Shown here: one piece after another, positions 31,591 through 43,466 of the stretch
Numbering within the stretch: the stretch's first letter is position 1
Layout of the letters: each line of letters opens with the position of its first letter
Assembly: GCA_022495005.1 (NCBI GenBank)
Contig: JAGYXB010000440.1
Location: 2,666,001 to 2,730,000 of the forward strand
DNA: 64,000 nucleotides
From: Rhyacophila brunnea
Taxonomy: Eukaryota > Arthropoda > Insecta > Trichoptera > Rhyacophilidae
Direction of reading: 5' to 3'
Made by a program: the position numbers and the translations under genes
The notes under the pieces: model-generated
Told to the model about the DNA's origin: nothing
What the model saw: only the letters and a program-made list of their open reading frames with translations
Databases searched by the model: none

Positions 31591-34149
31591 TACTTACTGA
31601 CATAAAATTCATGTCTAAAGAAAGCACAGTTTGTGTTGGTTTACACTTTACAGGAAGCCAGCAGCAAACAAATTTTGAAAATAGTCGTTATACAAGATTA
31701 TTTGTTAGGTTAGGTTTTCGTTCTTGAATTTTGCCAAAATCAGCAATGAAAATTGAATTAATGTTCATATTGAATATAAAAAAATGGAGACCGTATAGTA
31801 TACGGTCATCTCTTTCCGTTAAGAAAGCTCACAGCGAACTGTGCCACGGTGAAATGTTTTATGTACAATTTACATGTAACTGTGTAGGTATATATTGAAG
31901 TTTATAATTTACTATAGCTATAATTATGTATATAAAATGGTAAGCATATTTTCGTTTAAAAATTAATTTAATTACCTAGTAATTGTAGGTATCCATCGCA
32001 AAACTGTTCGTAATATCATATCATAACATCGGTGTTTGTGCGAGGGTTACTAAATTGAATCGTGAAGCCGTACAGCGAGTGCATTATAGTTATTATTCGA
32101 CAGCCTGTTCGCGCATTGCACCGGTTTCACGATGACAGATGACCATTTTAAGGACATAATAGAACACCATTACAAATGTCACAATGGGAGACCATGTGTC
32201 AAGTGTGTGGCATTACTAGTGCTGCAATTGTACAGAATAGGACGGTAGTGAAGTATTTAAATAGATAATTACGCGTTTATATAACATTTACAGATTTACT
32301 TTCAAGTTCACACCGAGAAGATTATTTTGAACATCCAATTGGCGCATTTCAACATAATATGAAATGTAGTTTTGAGAAAACTGAGAAAAACTCATATCTA
32401 TTAAATCTGTAAACTTTATGTACTTATTTATTATTTTATTCATACATTATTTATTTGAGTTATTTGTAAGTATTTTGTTTAATATCTTTTACTCACTTTT
32501 AGCATATGTCACTAAGAGAATGAATTAAAAATCAAATGATTTTCATTTTAGGGGACTTTGAAACTTACCTATCATTTTAGGGGGTTCTGAAAGTCACATA
32601 TTATAGCGATGCATGAAGAAATCTCAAAAGGCGTCTCGTGGTTATTTTTATTGGAGAAAATATAAATATTTATAGTAACAAAATTACGTAGGTACATGGT
32701 TCATTTTTGGTTTATGCTTTATGTATATATTTATTAGTTGCGAAACAATTAATTCTACTAATAGGTATATTGCGTTTTTGTACATAATGTTCAAAATTAT
32801 GACATTTTTTTGAAGTGCAAGTTTCTAGAAGAAAAATTAGTTACTTATAAGAAAACCTAGCGCTTTTTCCTGACAATTAGTTTATCTTCTTAAACTATAT
32901 GGGATTATTTTGTCAACGACACCCGGAAACACTGACGACAGGGTGAAGTAAGTCACTAACTACTACTCGTTTGACTCATTGATATAAACAAGGGAACGCC
33001 AAGTGGGGGTGATAGGGATCCTAATCACCCGGGCTGCAGTATTCGGGGGGCAGGCTAATGTTTGAAAAAACGTTTATAATGATTTTATTAAAAAATATAA
33101 AATATACTTTACACGACATTAAATTCTTTTATAACTTGTGCTTTATTTGATACATATACCTACTTATATCGGTTTAAGATGCTATATTTATATAATAATT
33201 CAGAATGTTGTAATATTATGACTACCTATGTAAAATATGTCATAATTTTTGTTATATTTATTTTGCTGACTAAAACAATTGGGTACAAGTCTATTTATTG
33301 GAAGCCATGTGGCAACAGCGGCAATTTTCATAGCCTATTTCGGCAAAATTCATGATTTAAAGAATGATAACCTAACCCTGTCCTAACCTAACAAATAATT
33401 CAGTATATCAGCTATTTTCAAATTTTGTTTACCGCTGGTTTCCACTAAACAGACAAGAACCAATAATAAAATTGTTTCAACTGACTTCTGTCATATTTCC
33501 ACTAAAATAATATTTTTTGGTTGGTAGGGGGTGACAATTTAGGGCAGACATCCGGGCGTCAGCCACCCTTGTCCGGTCTCTGGATTATAAGTATCATCTA
33601 TAACTTAAAGCTCAAGAGTTATCCCAACATCGCTATCAAAAAATAATCAAAAATATATATCAATTGACACAGCTTAATAAAATAGATAAAAATATGTCAT
33701 ATTATATTTATTAGGTTGGGATAAACTCTTTCTATAATGATACCTCATATATCGTGAGGAATAATGTAAATATTTAATTTTCTGATCATATAATCTTACA
33801 GTGTATGCGAACTGTCTCATTTTTCATTCAACACTTACCTAATACTCAACGTTTATTATTTATCCCTCGTACAATCTCATCTCACGAGACACAAATTATT
33901 TGACAGTCTCAAGATAGGATATAAAACAGAGACTAAATTTTTCGTAAAGTTCGTAAATCGTTTATAACAAAATCACGTAACTATGGCGACCGTATATCAT
34001 ATAATTATAATAGAGTTCTCACTTTTGTTGTATCAACCCAGAGCAGGTCATAAACCTTCTACAACAAATTTTCACAGTCCCCCCTTAATAGCATAATTTG
34101 AGGGGGTCCATTTCGAAATAAATTCCAAAATAATTTATTATTTTGATTA
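31591..34149. other. No gene seen in 2.5 kb
   Basis: AT-rich. 32350-32600 has weak similarity to the MITE G interior. Patches at 33001-33060 and 33525-33590, rich in G and C, may be the two ends of an old DNA element (GGGGGTGATAGG and TAGGGGGTGACAATTTAGGG), but the inversion is not convincing. No coding motif. Confidence 0.35.
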
Positions 34150-34430
34150 TAGGCGGCGCGAGAGGCCGGGGTTATCAAAATCTAGCAGGTGCCACTATTT
34201 TTCACTAAGCTTCTCGTCGTTTCATTCGCAAACCCCCCGCACTTTTCCGAGTACATTCCACATACCCAGACACAGGGAACACATAAATACCTAACGGGTG
34301 TGGAGTAACAGACAACCGATCTCGAGTGTGGAAGAATATGGGATAAACTTAAACATGTGTCAAAAATACGCTTGTCCTTCGTTCTGACAACTGCTCTCGG
34401 CTTATGCACTGATGCTCATTCAATATTGGT
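34150..34430 (+). repeat. Repeat families N and M, fragments
   Basis: The first part (to about 34265) matches 3344-3430. The second part (AATACCTAACGGGTGTGGAG, ATATGGGATAAACTTAAACA, CCTTCGTTCTGACAACTGCT) matches 63731-63850 and, inverted, 61106-61240. The 75-codon minus frame at 34182-34409 is repeat-derived. Confidence 0.6.
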
Positions 34431-34641
34431 GTATTTGAAGGTTGCAACACACACTATTGTACGTCTATAACTCTACAATGTGTGATTCATTTTTGTAGGA
34501 CACATATTCAAAAACATGCATCAAAATGTAGTGTATTGTTATATAGCCTATCAGAATTATATTTATAAATATTTTCTATGATTTCCACACTTCATCGTAC
34601 TGTGATTTTTGGGGAGAGTGAAGCCTGGTCACAGTTTGTCC

Positions 34642-34726
34642 TTCACTCAGGGCACGAAATGGACCGGAACGCACTGGAGCGCGATGGCGATGGACCGATG
34701 GAAGTGACGCGACCTTGTGTCCCAAC
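34642..34726 (+). repeat. MITE C end plus repeat L, left part
   Basis: GGGCACGAAATGGACCGGAA and GGAGCGCGATGG match the end of family C. CGACCTTGTGTCCCAAC is repeat L, which resumes at 35297. Confidence 0.5.
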
Positions 34727-35296
34727 TAGGGATTCCAATCCCGGGATCCCGAACTATTTTCGAATACGAATCGAAAAAATACTTTTAATAACATACAAAT
34801 AGGTACATCAGAAATAAACTGAGTTTGAATGAAGTTTGATTTATTATCCATGTGCTGCCAATTCATTTTATTTTTTCACATAAATTAATAAAAATGAGAA
34901 AGATTGGGAAAAACAAGGCTTCGCATTTCTAACAAAGTGATTCCAACATGTTTTTTAATGCATTTGTCATTTATTTTATTTTAATTGAACTTGTATTTGT
35001 TATCTTTTCATAAATAAATAAAAAAAAATTACTTTCACATTATTATTTATACATATTATTACAATATTATTTACTCCATTAAACCTATGTATTTCCAAGA
35101 TTGAACGTACATAATATTAACAATAAATGTCTTAAAAAGTATAAATTTTTGACCGATTTTATCAACGTTATTTGTATATATAGAAATTTTATATTATCTA
35201 CATATTGAAAAAAATGCCAATCCCGGGATCGTCAAATCGTAATCCCGAAATCCCAGGATCAAGATTTTGGCTCGGGATTGGATTCACTAGTCCCTA
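34727..35296 (+). mobile_element. TIR element K (570 bp), inserted in repeat L
   Basis: Starts TAGGGATTCCAATCCCGGGATCC and ends with the inverse, GGGATTGG...AGTCCCTA, with an extra CACTAG. GGGATC and ATCCCGG recur at both sub-termini. The layout copies family J (TAGGGATT ends, repeated palindromic sub-terminal motif), so it is probably a related hAT lineage. The flanks (GTCCCAAC and CATTGGGG) do not form a duplication but join to recreate repeat L, as seen at 4943-5060 on the other strand. Confidence 0.75.
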
Positions 35297-35340
35297 CATT
35301 GGGGCGTGACAGGGTGTAATAAGTAAATAAATAATTCGTA

Positions 35341-35964
35341 TTTTTTTAATCCCCACCCCTACTTGTAAGCGCCCTTTATCCAGGGCCAGTGTTCTTCAGA
35401 TGTCCACCGTCCTACCACCTAATGTCAGTAATAGCAAAATATAATAAATAATATAAATGTTTTGCACAATAATAATATTTTACTTGATCCAGAATTACAC
35501 GAATACTGCGGATGTGTGTTCAATACAAATTACTATCGCATCCGCATTCCTGGTTTTAAACAACTATGTAGGTAGTCGAAATCACGTTTACTGAAATGTA
35601 CACAAGCATGGTAATTATATCAATCGTATTACTTGTTTGAACCCAAAGGAAAAAAAAACTATATAAATCATAAGCCACTATTCTTTATCTAATAAAGCTA
35701 TCAATGTGGTAATATTATTCTAGTTTGATTAATAACAATAATAACATATGTTTTGGGTATGGTTACCAGGAGTACATGATACGCATTAGTTATTTGATTC
35801 TACAGCTCGCAGCTGTTATATTATATTAGTGTGATGGTTGTATTGAAAATTTGACGCCCACGGTTGCTTACCTCCATATGGACTGATTGACTTATGCTAC
35901 GAGGTCGGATAGGTCAAGTAATTTTTAAGACTCTAGCAGGGCTTCTATTATTTTTTTAATTTTT
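35341..35964. other. No gene seen
   Basis: AT-rich. Nothing recognised. Confidence 0.5.
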
Positions 35965-36110
35965 AATATATATGTTACGCCGAATGTGCGAAATTGAATA
36001 TTACATGAAATGGGCAAAATTTTGCCTAAATCATGAAAAATGCAAGCCCGTTACCTTATTCATGAATTAGACAAAATATCTGGAGAGTGCGTGAATTCGG
36101 CTGTAATTTT
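35965..36110 (+). repeat. Dispersed repeat family R, copy 1
   Basis: GTTACGCCGAATGTGCGAAATTGA, ATTACATGAAATGGGCAAAATTTTGCC and TTATTCATGAATTAGACAAAAT. An inverted copy is at 38968-39105. Non-coding. Confidence 0.65.
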
Positions 36111-36127
36111 TCTGTCTTGTTCATGTA

Positions 36128-36305
36128 TTGGCCAAATTAGATAGTAGCGCTACGGTGGTATTTTTTTCAACTAAACTAAATGTATCAAAATGCTCATGCA
36201 TTGGTCAAAATGTACATATATTATCTATGGTCAAAATAGATGATCGTGCTCCGGTGGTATTTTTTGCAACTAATCAAACTAAACAAATGTGTCAAATGTC
36301 ATTGA
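36128..36305 (+). repeat. Local tandem duplication
   Basis: Two units of about 105 bp share AAATTAGATAG-CG-CTACGGTGGTATTTTTT-CAACTAA and AAATGTRTCAAAATG. The 62-codon frame at 36128-36316 is a product of the duplication. Confidence 0.6.
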
Positions 36306-38064
36306 TTATAATATAAAAATATACCAATCAATAACTGCAATGACGTTCATATCCATTTACTATGCGCAAAAAATCTAGAACTATAATATGATAACGGAAG
36401 AATTTTATTGAAAAGTATTTTCGTGATTTGATTCGTGCTTGGTCGATTGAATGTTTGTGATAGTTTGTTGACACTTGATAGCTAACCTCAAAATGGACAT
36501 TCAGTTGAATACTTTAATAAAATTCAGAATTACAAAACCTAACCTAATGACACGAACAAAAACGCCGACCTTCAGTTAGTGTTTGTGGCAGAGTATAGTT
36601 TAACGACATAACTATAAAAATCTAGCCTAATAGTCAATTCTACTTCTCAATAGCCGTGCGACAACCTCACGACAAAGTACAAACAGGATATATAAGTCCC
36701 ATGGTTCTAAACTATGGAAGGAGCAGAAATGAAATGGTCGAAAAAGACCATGAACAGGTAACCAGTAGCGTAATCGTTTAGTAGTAGAAAGTAAATGTAT
36801 GTTGTTAACCTTTTCTTTTGTAAATGTAATAAAAATTTTACGTAAAAGTTTCGCTTCAGAAAATCGAGACTGATCGAGTGTAATTGTAACACTGTGATCA
36901 CAGGCCTCGAAATGTCACGTCGTGAATTTCAACGCGATCTCTTTTGAATATAAATTTCCGGGTAATCTCCATTAAACTTAGAAAATAAGTTATGGGAGAG
37001 ATTGTTTATGTAAAATTTGACAAGTATATGCTTGAATAATTTTTATATAAGCAATAGAAATGTATGGAAATTGAAAAAGAAAATTTAACATTTATAAATT
37101 TATGTACTGTGTAATTGTGAGTAAAGAATTTTAACACTGATTTTATTGAAACAAGATAAAAGCAAACTATCATTATAAAAATATTACAAACGCGAACCTA
37201 TATTTATAGACGCGTAATTATTAATTATAGACTTTAGTCATGCTATAACTCGCTAACTATAATAAATATTATAAAAGTAACTATTAGAAAAACTTGAGAT
37301 TATGGTACAGATGGGTTTCTACCCATAAACAATAATAAATCTTAATCGCGTCCTAGGTAAATAAAAGAATCCAATATCGCAACTAAAAATACGAGTTAAC
37401 GCGCGACCTTGAATTTTTAAGAAAATCCATTTCAGTCGAATGCGCCGCCCAGCTGTTTCTCATCGCGAGATAAAAATAGATTAAAGATTGCATTTAAATT
37501 ACTATGAAAAAGCTACTATGAAAGATTAAATGAATTGGTAGTTACTCATAATTAACATCTTGTTAAAATCGAACATTTATATATTTGCGTGTAAATGTTA
37601 AGTATAATATTATAGTATTTTTACGTAATAATATTTGCCCGAAAGGTAATTATCGAATGAGGAAGTCTCAGAGGGACCCAAACAGTTTTATTAAAACTTA
37701 GTAAAATTCTATTGGCCTAAAATGGCCGAGAGTGGTGGAAAGAACCAGGACGTGGGTGTCACCCTTTCGTTCTGACGTTTTAAATTTAAAGACTGCCATC
37801 CCCTTATCTCGTACACGAATACTTATTCCAATACCTCGTTGGAAAGCTAAAAACTTTCCCCTTCGTTTGAACACGTAAAAATATATAAAATCAACTATTT
37901 TGGTTACGTCATCGTAACTGCGCAATTAACGCTTTCGCTGCTGAATAGATAATGAGATTTTAATTGCCCCCTTTAAAATGCACGTTAATTACATCGATCG
38001 GCCGCCTGGTCATTACGCACCGTGTGCGTCTTCCGCGTCCAAAGTATTAAGAAACATGTTCTAG
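36306..38064. other. No gene seen in 1.7 kb
   Basis: AT-rich, with a moderately GC patch at 37410-37460 and 37990-38040. Frames at 36707-36901 and 37698-37925 (both minus) are not recognised. Confidence 0.4.
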
Positions 38065-38068
38065 AGGG

Positions 38069-38757
38069 TGTTAAAAACACCCCAATTGCAACCTAATTTT
38101 ACGAAAATAAAGTAGAGTAAATTCAACCCGACTAAAGTGGAAGTTATCTCTATTAGAAAGTTGTCAGGAACGGGAGATATACGTAAATTTATCTCATGAA
38201 AGAAAGATATAGATCTCCCGTCCTTTACGGACTGTTTCCTATTAAACCTCTATCCTGAGGGTATAAAAGGTGACACTTTTTTCCGTATATTCATTAGTTT
38301 CAACACTCTTCACCAGCGATCTTCAGCAAAGCAGCAGTCCTCACTGCAAGTTTGCGAGACATGGTTCTCAGTAACATTCGCAATATATACGTAAAGTAAG
38401 TCCCCTTCGGCGGGCGAGAACGTAGCGCGAATACCACGTATCTGTCGGTAGTGAAAGTATAAAAGTAAAGAATAAATTATAATTTTTCTTACGAGAAAAT
38501 ATTTCGTGAAATAAAAATATTCAAAGAACATCTGCGTATACATTCTCCGAGTTAGGTGTGACTTTTTGGAAACTTGTGAAAGATTTCACAGGGATCCTAT
38601 AGCAAACAAATAAATAGTTTACTGACACTTTAATGGGATTTAATTGTGAGAACAATGACAGATAACTTTATTGTGAAACCGTGAACTAGAACCTGAATAA
38701 ATTCGGTACCACACCAACTGAGAGTTTTATTTGGGAATCAAAAGTTGTATTATTACA
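38069..38757 (+). mobile_element. Possible solo LTR (689 bp)
   Basis: The segment begins TGTTAAAAACACC and ends GTATTATTACA, the 5'-TG...CA-3' form of LTRs. AGGG lies immediately outside both ends (38065-38068 and 38758-38761), a 4-bp direct repeat. Inside are a TATA box (TATAAAAGG, about 38262), then about 30 bp later an initiator-like TTCATTAGT, and a polyadenylation-type AATAAA near 38471. This is the U3-R-U5 order of an LTR. No primer-binding site, polypurine tract or gag/pol lies nearby, so it would be a solo LTR. The alternative is a genuine host promoter: the transcript start is followed by ATGGTTCTC... and a possible donor AAA/GTAAGT at about 38395. Confidence 0.4.
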
Positions 38758-38841
38758 AGGGAGAACCACACCTCCCCAGTTCATCCTCTGCATCCTTAGT
38801 GACAGCCCGGCCTCATTTAAGAGCTAGCCGCGAGCCGGGTC

Positions 38842-38866
38842 ATGTCACTAACCTAACCTAACCTAA
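38842..38866. repeat. Short TTAGG-type run
   Basis: CTAACCTAACCTAACCTAA, three units of the arthropod telomere repeat on the minus strand. Too short to imply a telomere. Confidence 0.6.
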
Positions 38867-38967
38867 TAATAATAATATTATATTATGTCCAATTATAACT
38901 AATAAAACCATCCGTATTAAATTTACTTTTTCTTCTGTCATGTTGACAGTTCAAGAATTCCATACCC

Positions 38968-39105
38968 TGGCGAATTCATTTACTCAGCAGAAAATTTATC
39001 TAATTCATGAATAAGGCAACAGGCTTGACCGTTACATGAATTAGCCAAAATTTTGCCAATTTCATGTAATAGTCAATTTCGCACATTCGGTGTAACATAT
39101 ATAAT
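38968..39105 (-). repeat. Dispersed repeat family R, copy 2
   Basis: The inverse complement of 35965-36110, with the same TTCATGAATTAG and TTGCGCACATTCGG-like blocks. It ends 47 bp before the LINE fragment. Confidence 0.65.
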
Positions 39106-39151
39106 AAATATACATATATTATATAAATTAATAAATATTTGTATTTATATT

Positions 39152-39498
39152 GCAAGCCTTTCATCATTGCCAATTGGGAGGACAATAACTCTGTTCAACC
39201 AAATCGCTTCGAATGTTGATATATTCCACCTACGTGAGATGAGTATTTTATAGGTGGGCGTTGTTTTATAAATTCTTAAAATAGGGTCCACTCTGTGTGC
39301 TTCCGTGCTTTATGTTTTGCTATATTTGTACCTTTTACTTTACTTTTCATACTGTTTTTTGTTATAGGTAGGTACCTACTGCATATATTTATCTCTTTTT
39401 TACACTGTTTTAATACTATTTCTTTGTTTTTAAACGTCATGTTGTGAACGTCTTAAATTTATATTTTGTAATGTTCACCGTATATTTAAAAAAAAAAA
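39152..39498 (+). mobile_element. 5'-truncated LINE, last 350 bp
   Basis: The same 3' end as the LINE at 24984: the last about 30 codons (LPIGRTITLFNQIASNVDIFHLRE, frameshifted at the end), then AAAATAGGGTCC, GTCATGTTGTGAACGTCTTA and an A tail. Flanks ATTTGTATTTATA (left) and ATTTGAATTTTAG (right) may be a diverged target duplication. A typical dead 5'-truncated copy. Confidence 0.8.
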
Positions 39499-40097
39499 GA
39501 ATTTGAATTTTAGGAATCATTATGTGGAGACCTGTGACGCTGACGGGTTTGTAGGGAGCCATGTGAAAAAAATTCCCGTGCGATAAACCGCCGTAACTAT
39601 GTTTTATAATTAGTTTCATCGTTTGTCGCCCCTATGCAACGCATGATCTGCCTATCCCCACGGGACGTCACTGTTTAGGCAGCATTCCTAGATTCTTTGT
39701 TCTTTGCTGCAATGCACTTCGGTACGACAATTATTCATCTCATTCATTTTATGTGTCGTAAAAAGGCTAAATTCACTAAATTAATACGTTTTCAATCGAT
39801 ATGTCCAGTGCAAAGGCAATTCACATATTAGATTGACAGTTTAATTAACTTACAAAAGTTACTACGGAAAATATAACCGCTTTGAATACTTACTGTATTT
39901 TTTTTTTATAAAAAGCTCTACAATTGAACCATGATTTTCTGTAAGTGTAAGTCAATTCTCCATAACTTGGAATTTGAGTTACCTAAATTTAAATAGGATA
40001 GAAAGATAAAATATGGACCAGGGTCGTATGTAGATTTTCAATTTCATGCATAACAACCTTTTGTCATAACATTTGATTATGTACAAGTACATACACT
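39499..40097. other. No gene; family F end
   Basis: 39640-39673 (ATGATCTGCCTATCCCCACG, GGACGTCACTG) is an orphan family F terminus. The rest is AT-rich and unassigned. Confidence 0.5.
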
Positions 40098-40105
40098 ACT
40101 ATAAT

Positions 40106-40522
40106 CATGGCCCCCACAAAGGGGAGGCTGACAGGGCTCTAGCCTGGAGGCCCGGGCTCAGGAAGGGCCCGGCGTGGCGAGTCGACCAGATAAGTGATAT
40201 AAATACACATCAAAATTTCTCCGTAATAGTAAAAAAAGTCGCCTGCGGCCCTATTTTCCTTCAGTACTGTTATAATTCGGAATTATGTGTTTGTACGATA
40301 TAATTTTTATTTGTGTATCCATACTCGACAACTCTATAATTCAAATGGATGTATTAAAATATAAAAAAAAAACACTAAAAATATACACGTTAACTTTACC
40401 GCGTACACCATTTGGAAAACGCTACTGTGGAGCATCACACTGGCTTTATCCTTAGCGATATGTAGGGGGGGGGGCGCCAAAGATCCTAGCCTGGGGGCCC
40501 GTTTCAGGATGTGGGGGCCATG
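40106..40522 (+). mobile_element. MITE family B, copy 2 (417 bp)
   Basis: Ends CATGGCCCCCACA and TGTGGGGGCCATG, target duplication ACTATAAT / ACTATAAA (7 of 8). Aligns with 55547-55969 over its full length, including GGCTCAGGAAGGGCCCGGCG and TTTTACCGCGTACACCATTTGG. Non-coding. The frame at 40073-40303 is a by-product. Confidence 0.9.
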
Positions 40523-40666
40523 ACTATAAAACTTCCAAGATAACTAAAAAAAAGATAACTCAGGTGTAACCAAACTGGCTACAAGCACCCTCACGGGTGC
40601 GAAAATGATGGAAAGAATTCATGGAATAAAGATTCTAGGTTTTCGTACTAAACCAGATTTCCTAGG

Positions 40667-41261
40667 CTGGAAGAAGGATGGAAGTAGGCTGTTAAGATCC
40701 ACCATGAATAGTGCACATTAAACTTTGTCAGTTATACTTAGTTATTTGTTTTCATTGAACTAACAGTACAAATTGCAGATGGTGCTGGTTAGTTTTTATA
40801 AATCAATTTAACTCTGCCTAAGCCAAACCATAATAGTTTAGGTATGTGTTGGGTGATCCGACAAAAATAGTGCACTTAGGTATTTGTTTTTGTTGAATTA
40901 AGAATACAAAATAATATTACAGATGGTGTTGGTTAGTTTTTTTATGTTCATTAAGCCCTGTAGGTATAAACAAAATCATAATAGATAAAAAATATTCTGC
41001 TATCTATAAAATAGGTAGGTACTCGTATCTAAAATTATGTATGATTTAATAGCATAATTTAAGTTAATTTATAGATATGCAAATATTTTTTGACTATTAA
41101 CTATTAATTATGACTCGGTTACGCAGGGTTTAATTGAATTTTAAAAACTAACCAATGCTGTCTGCAATTCGTAGTCTTCAATGAAAAGAAATAGGTATAC
41201 TGACAAAGTTTAGTATGCACTATTTATGTCGGATCTTAACAGCCTACCTCAACCCCCACTG
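40667..41261 (+). mobile_element. MITE family D, copy (595 bp, degraded ends)
   Basis: Contains the D blocks: GTAGGCTGTTAAGATCCACC, AGTGCACATTAAACTTTGTC, GCAGATGGTGCTGGTTAGTT, and on the right the inverse set ending CAACCCCCACTG. Both interior halves repeat GATGGTG(C/T)TGGTTAGTTTTT. Flanks do not form a duplication, so the ends have eroded. Confidence 0.75.
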
Positions 41262-42397
41262 GTTTATATCAAGATTTAAAATTCATAGTCTATCGAATTT
41301 GATGGTTATTCGATTTGACTATAATAATTCAAAATGTTAAAGTATAACTTACTTATAGGTGCCATGATGATGACCGTAATATTTAAATGTAAGGGTCACC
41401 ACGTTATCACCGCAAGTTGCCACACACTAATTGTGCAGCAACTGATTCTTGCCCATCGTAAATATGTCACTATCATATATGGACAAACTTCAAAGCACGG
41501 TCATCTCATTAGGATCTGTGTAGGTGCAGGGGCAGTAGGCGGTCAATTCGTGGTTGGTAAAGTAAATAAAAATATAAAACGAAACGTTCTAGGATAAAAA
41601 GCCGAGACCTCACGTAAAAAAATAATAAAGTATGTTTTGTGTCGATTATTAAATTTGTCCAGTGAATGAAACTCCCTCCCCCGGAGCCGCGTGCAGTTGA
41701 CTAGCGCCCACATCCTCTCGGCGGCCCAGACAATGGAGGTAAATTGAAGGAAACCATAAAGCTTTTAGCGTGGTCCTCCGACAACATGGCCGCTATGGTG
41801 ACGTGCGCGTGGGACAAAATTCGGTACAGCTGCGTCTGTGAGCACTCCATGACTCAAGAGCCGAAAAATGCTGCTTAAATTGGATAATGCTGGTCGGGCA
41901 TTCGGCATTTGTGTTATTTGCAGTGGTGTATCTTATATTTTTTATCAGGGGAAGCAAAAATAATACCAAACTATACACTCGAATCGCAGTAACGACTACG
42001 CTACAAACATGACTGTATAATATGTATACCTACTCAATAAAAGGCGCGCACACAAAAAAATGGTTTGGGGGCAATACCGCAATTTTACAGGTACATTCTT
42101 CATAGGCTTTGACCGGGATTGTCCCGGTTTCACACATTGATCCCGGCGTCCCGACCGGTTTCGCATTTTGTCCCGGCTGTTGTTCCGCGTATAAATGATT
42201 GTCAATAACAAATTGTCATGATTGGCCGTAGTAGCGTATATGTGATGACTGATGAGACAGCAGGCAGGGTGCGAAAAAGTTCATTCCAGCGAGAAGTACG
42301 ACTGGTACAATAAATAAATTAAATAATTTAAACATCTGCTGCAGCAGACATGCATTCTTCTTTTGTACGTACTTTTAATATGTAATAAACCAAATTT
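41262..42397. other. No gene; GC-rich patches
   Basis: 41655-41880 is GC-rich. It contains a 30-codon ORF from ATG at 41786 (MAAMVTCAWDKIRYSC...) to TAA at 41876-41878, with an A at -3, and nothing confirms that it is real. 42110-42178 has TCCCGG repeated four times plus one inverse, with even spacing, looking like a transposon sub-terminus. The 41334-41597 frame has no recognised motif. Confidence 0.4.
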
Positions 42398-42915
42398 TAC
42401 CACATTTTTCTTAGCTCGTATTCTTGTTTGTCCGGTGGTTGTTTATCCAGTACAAATCTTGCAATCGATTTTTAACTAACTTCCCGACTAGCTAGACATT
42501 TGAAACTTTTAGAATACCTATATCAGAGCACGATGCCAATGCATTATTTTAATACTTTTAGCTATCTTTAAGTAGAATTGAATTCGTTTTCAGTTAATTC
42601 TGTTTTGTATGAAAAGTTATTTCGGAAGAAATCCGTAATCCAATCCACTATTATTGGTTGCTAAGGGGATGGTCCTAGCAACAAAATTATTAATATATAC
42701 GTGCGTTACTATGGAAATCAATTCACATTTCAGTATTCTATATTTGTTTGTTTATCTGTTTCAAAATAGCAAAAAAAATGATTTGTTGACAATTGCCTTA
42801 TTTGTCCTAAATTATTAATACATAGAATTGTCAAGTTTATATGATTCAACAGAAATTTTAAAAACGTGGTAAGTATATAAAAAATTCTTTTTATCTTGTA
42901 ATTATTGGTGGTTAA
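42398..42915 (+). mobile_element. MITE family A, copy 3 (empty site)
   Basis: All A blocks are present: TTTTTCTTAGCTCGTATTCTTG, GTCCGGTGGTTGTTTATCCAG, AAATCTTGCAATCGATTTTT, the GGTTGCTAAGG...TCCTAGCAAC hairpin, and the right end with TTGTAATT at 42896-42903. It carries extra sequence after TTATTTCGGAAG. The left end is diverged (TACCACATTTTT). Confidence 0.75.
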
Positions 42916-43226
42916 ATTTGTTTCTTTGCCCTATACCCCGTACCGTTATATATACCGTTCCCGTACCTATACCGTTCCCGTACCTATACTGTTCCTGTCC
43001 TGGTTTAGAGTTTCATAATTATAGTAAGCATTATTCTTCATGTACAAACACTTCACACTTTGAGTCTAGCGATCACCAACTGTCCTGCAGGTATAGTTAG
43101 GAGTATTTACATACGACGTGTGATTGCGAGCTGTCGCATCCACAAGTGGCTATCGAACACGCATGAAAGTGTGACTTAAAAGTAAGTAGTGTCCATTTGT
43201 GTCATCAGTGTTGTCTTGTTTTGTAT
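42916..43226 (+). repeat. CCGT(T/A)CC(C/T)GTACCTATA simple repeat and family N fragment
   Basis: 42938-43000 has four copies of a 15-17 bp unit ACCGTTCCCGTACCTAT. 43055-43195 (CACTTTGAGTCTAG, GTCGCATCCACAAGTGG) matches family N at 3440-3560. Confidence 0.6.
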
Positions 43227-43466
43227 CAGCGCTCGAAATGGAAAAATTTACGAACCGGAGCGGTCGACAGTTTTCTGAAGATATTCACATAGTTATCAAA
43301 TTTTATGTGTTTTTTTTATAAAAAAATAAGTGTATTAGATTTTCTATTATATGGCCTATCTAGCTCATTCGGTCAAATTATTTTTTCCACGAGACGGAGC
43401 GATAATTTTACCGATTTCACAAACAGGAACGGCGCTCCGGTGCGCTCCGGTCCATTTCGAGCCCTG
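43227..43466. mobile_element. MITE family C, copy 2
   Basis: Starts CAGCGCTCGAAATGG and ends CCATTTCGAGCCCTG. Interior: GTCAAATTATTTTTTCCACG, AGACGGAGCGATAATTTTAC and GCTCCGGTGCGCTCCGGT. No clear duplication of flanks (TTTTGTAT and GTATAATA). The 43351-43560 frame runs through it. Confidence 0.8.

Noticed and set aside
33001..33590. DNA transposon bounded by GGGGGTGATAGG and TAGGGGGTGACA
   Set aside because: The two G-rich blocks are in the same orientation and not inverted; no duplication found.
38842..38866. Interstitial telomere
   Set aside because: Only three TTAGG units; similar short runs at 6829 and 10219 are common background.
41353..41365. Short first exon on minus (ATG GCA CCT ATA A / GTAAGT)
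   Set aside because: Only 13 coding bases and no other support; such matches are expected by chance.
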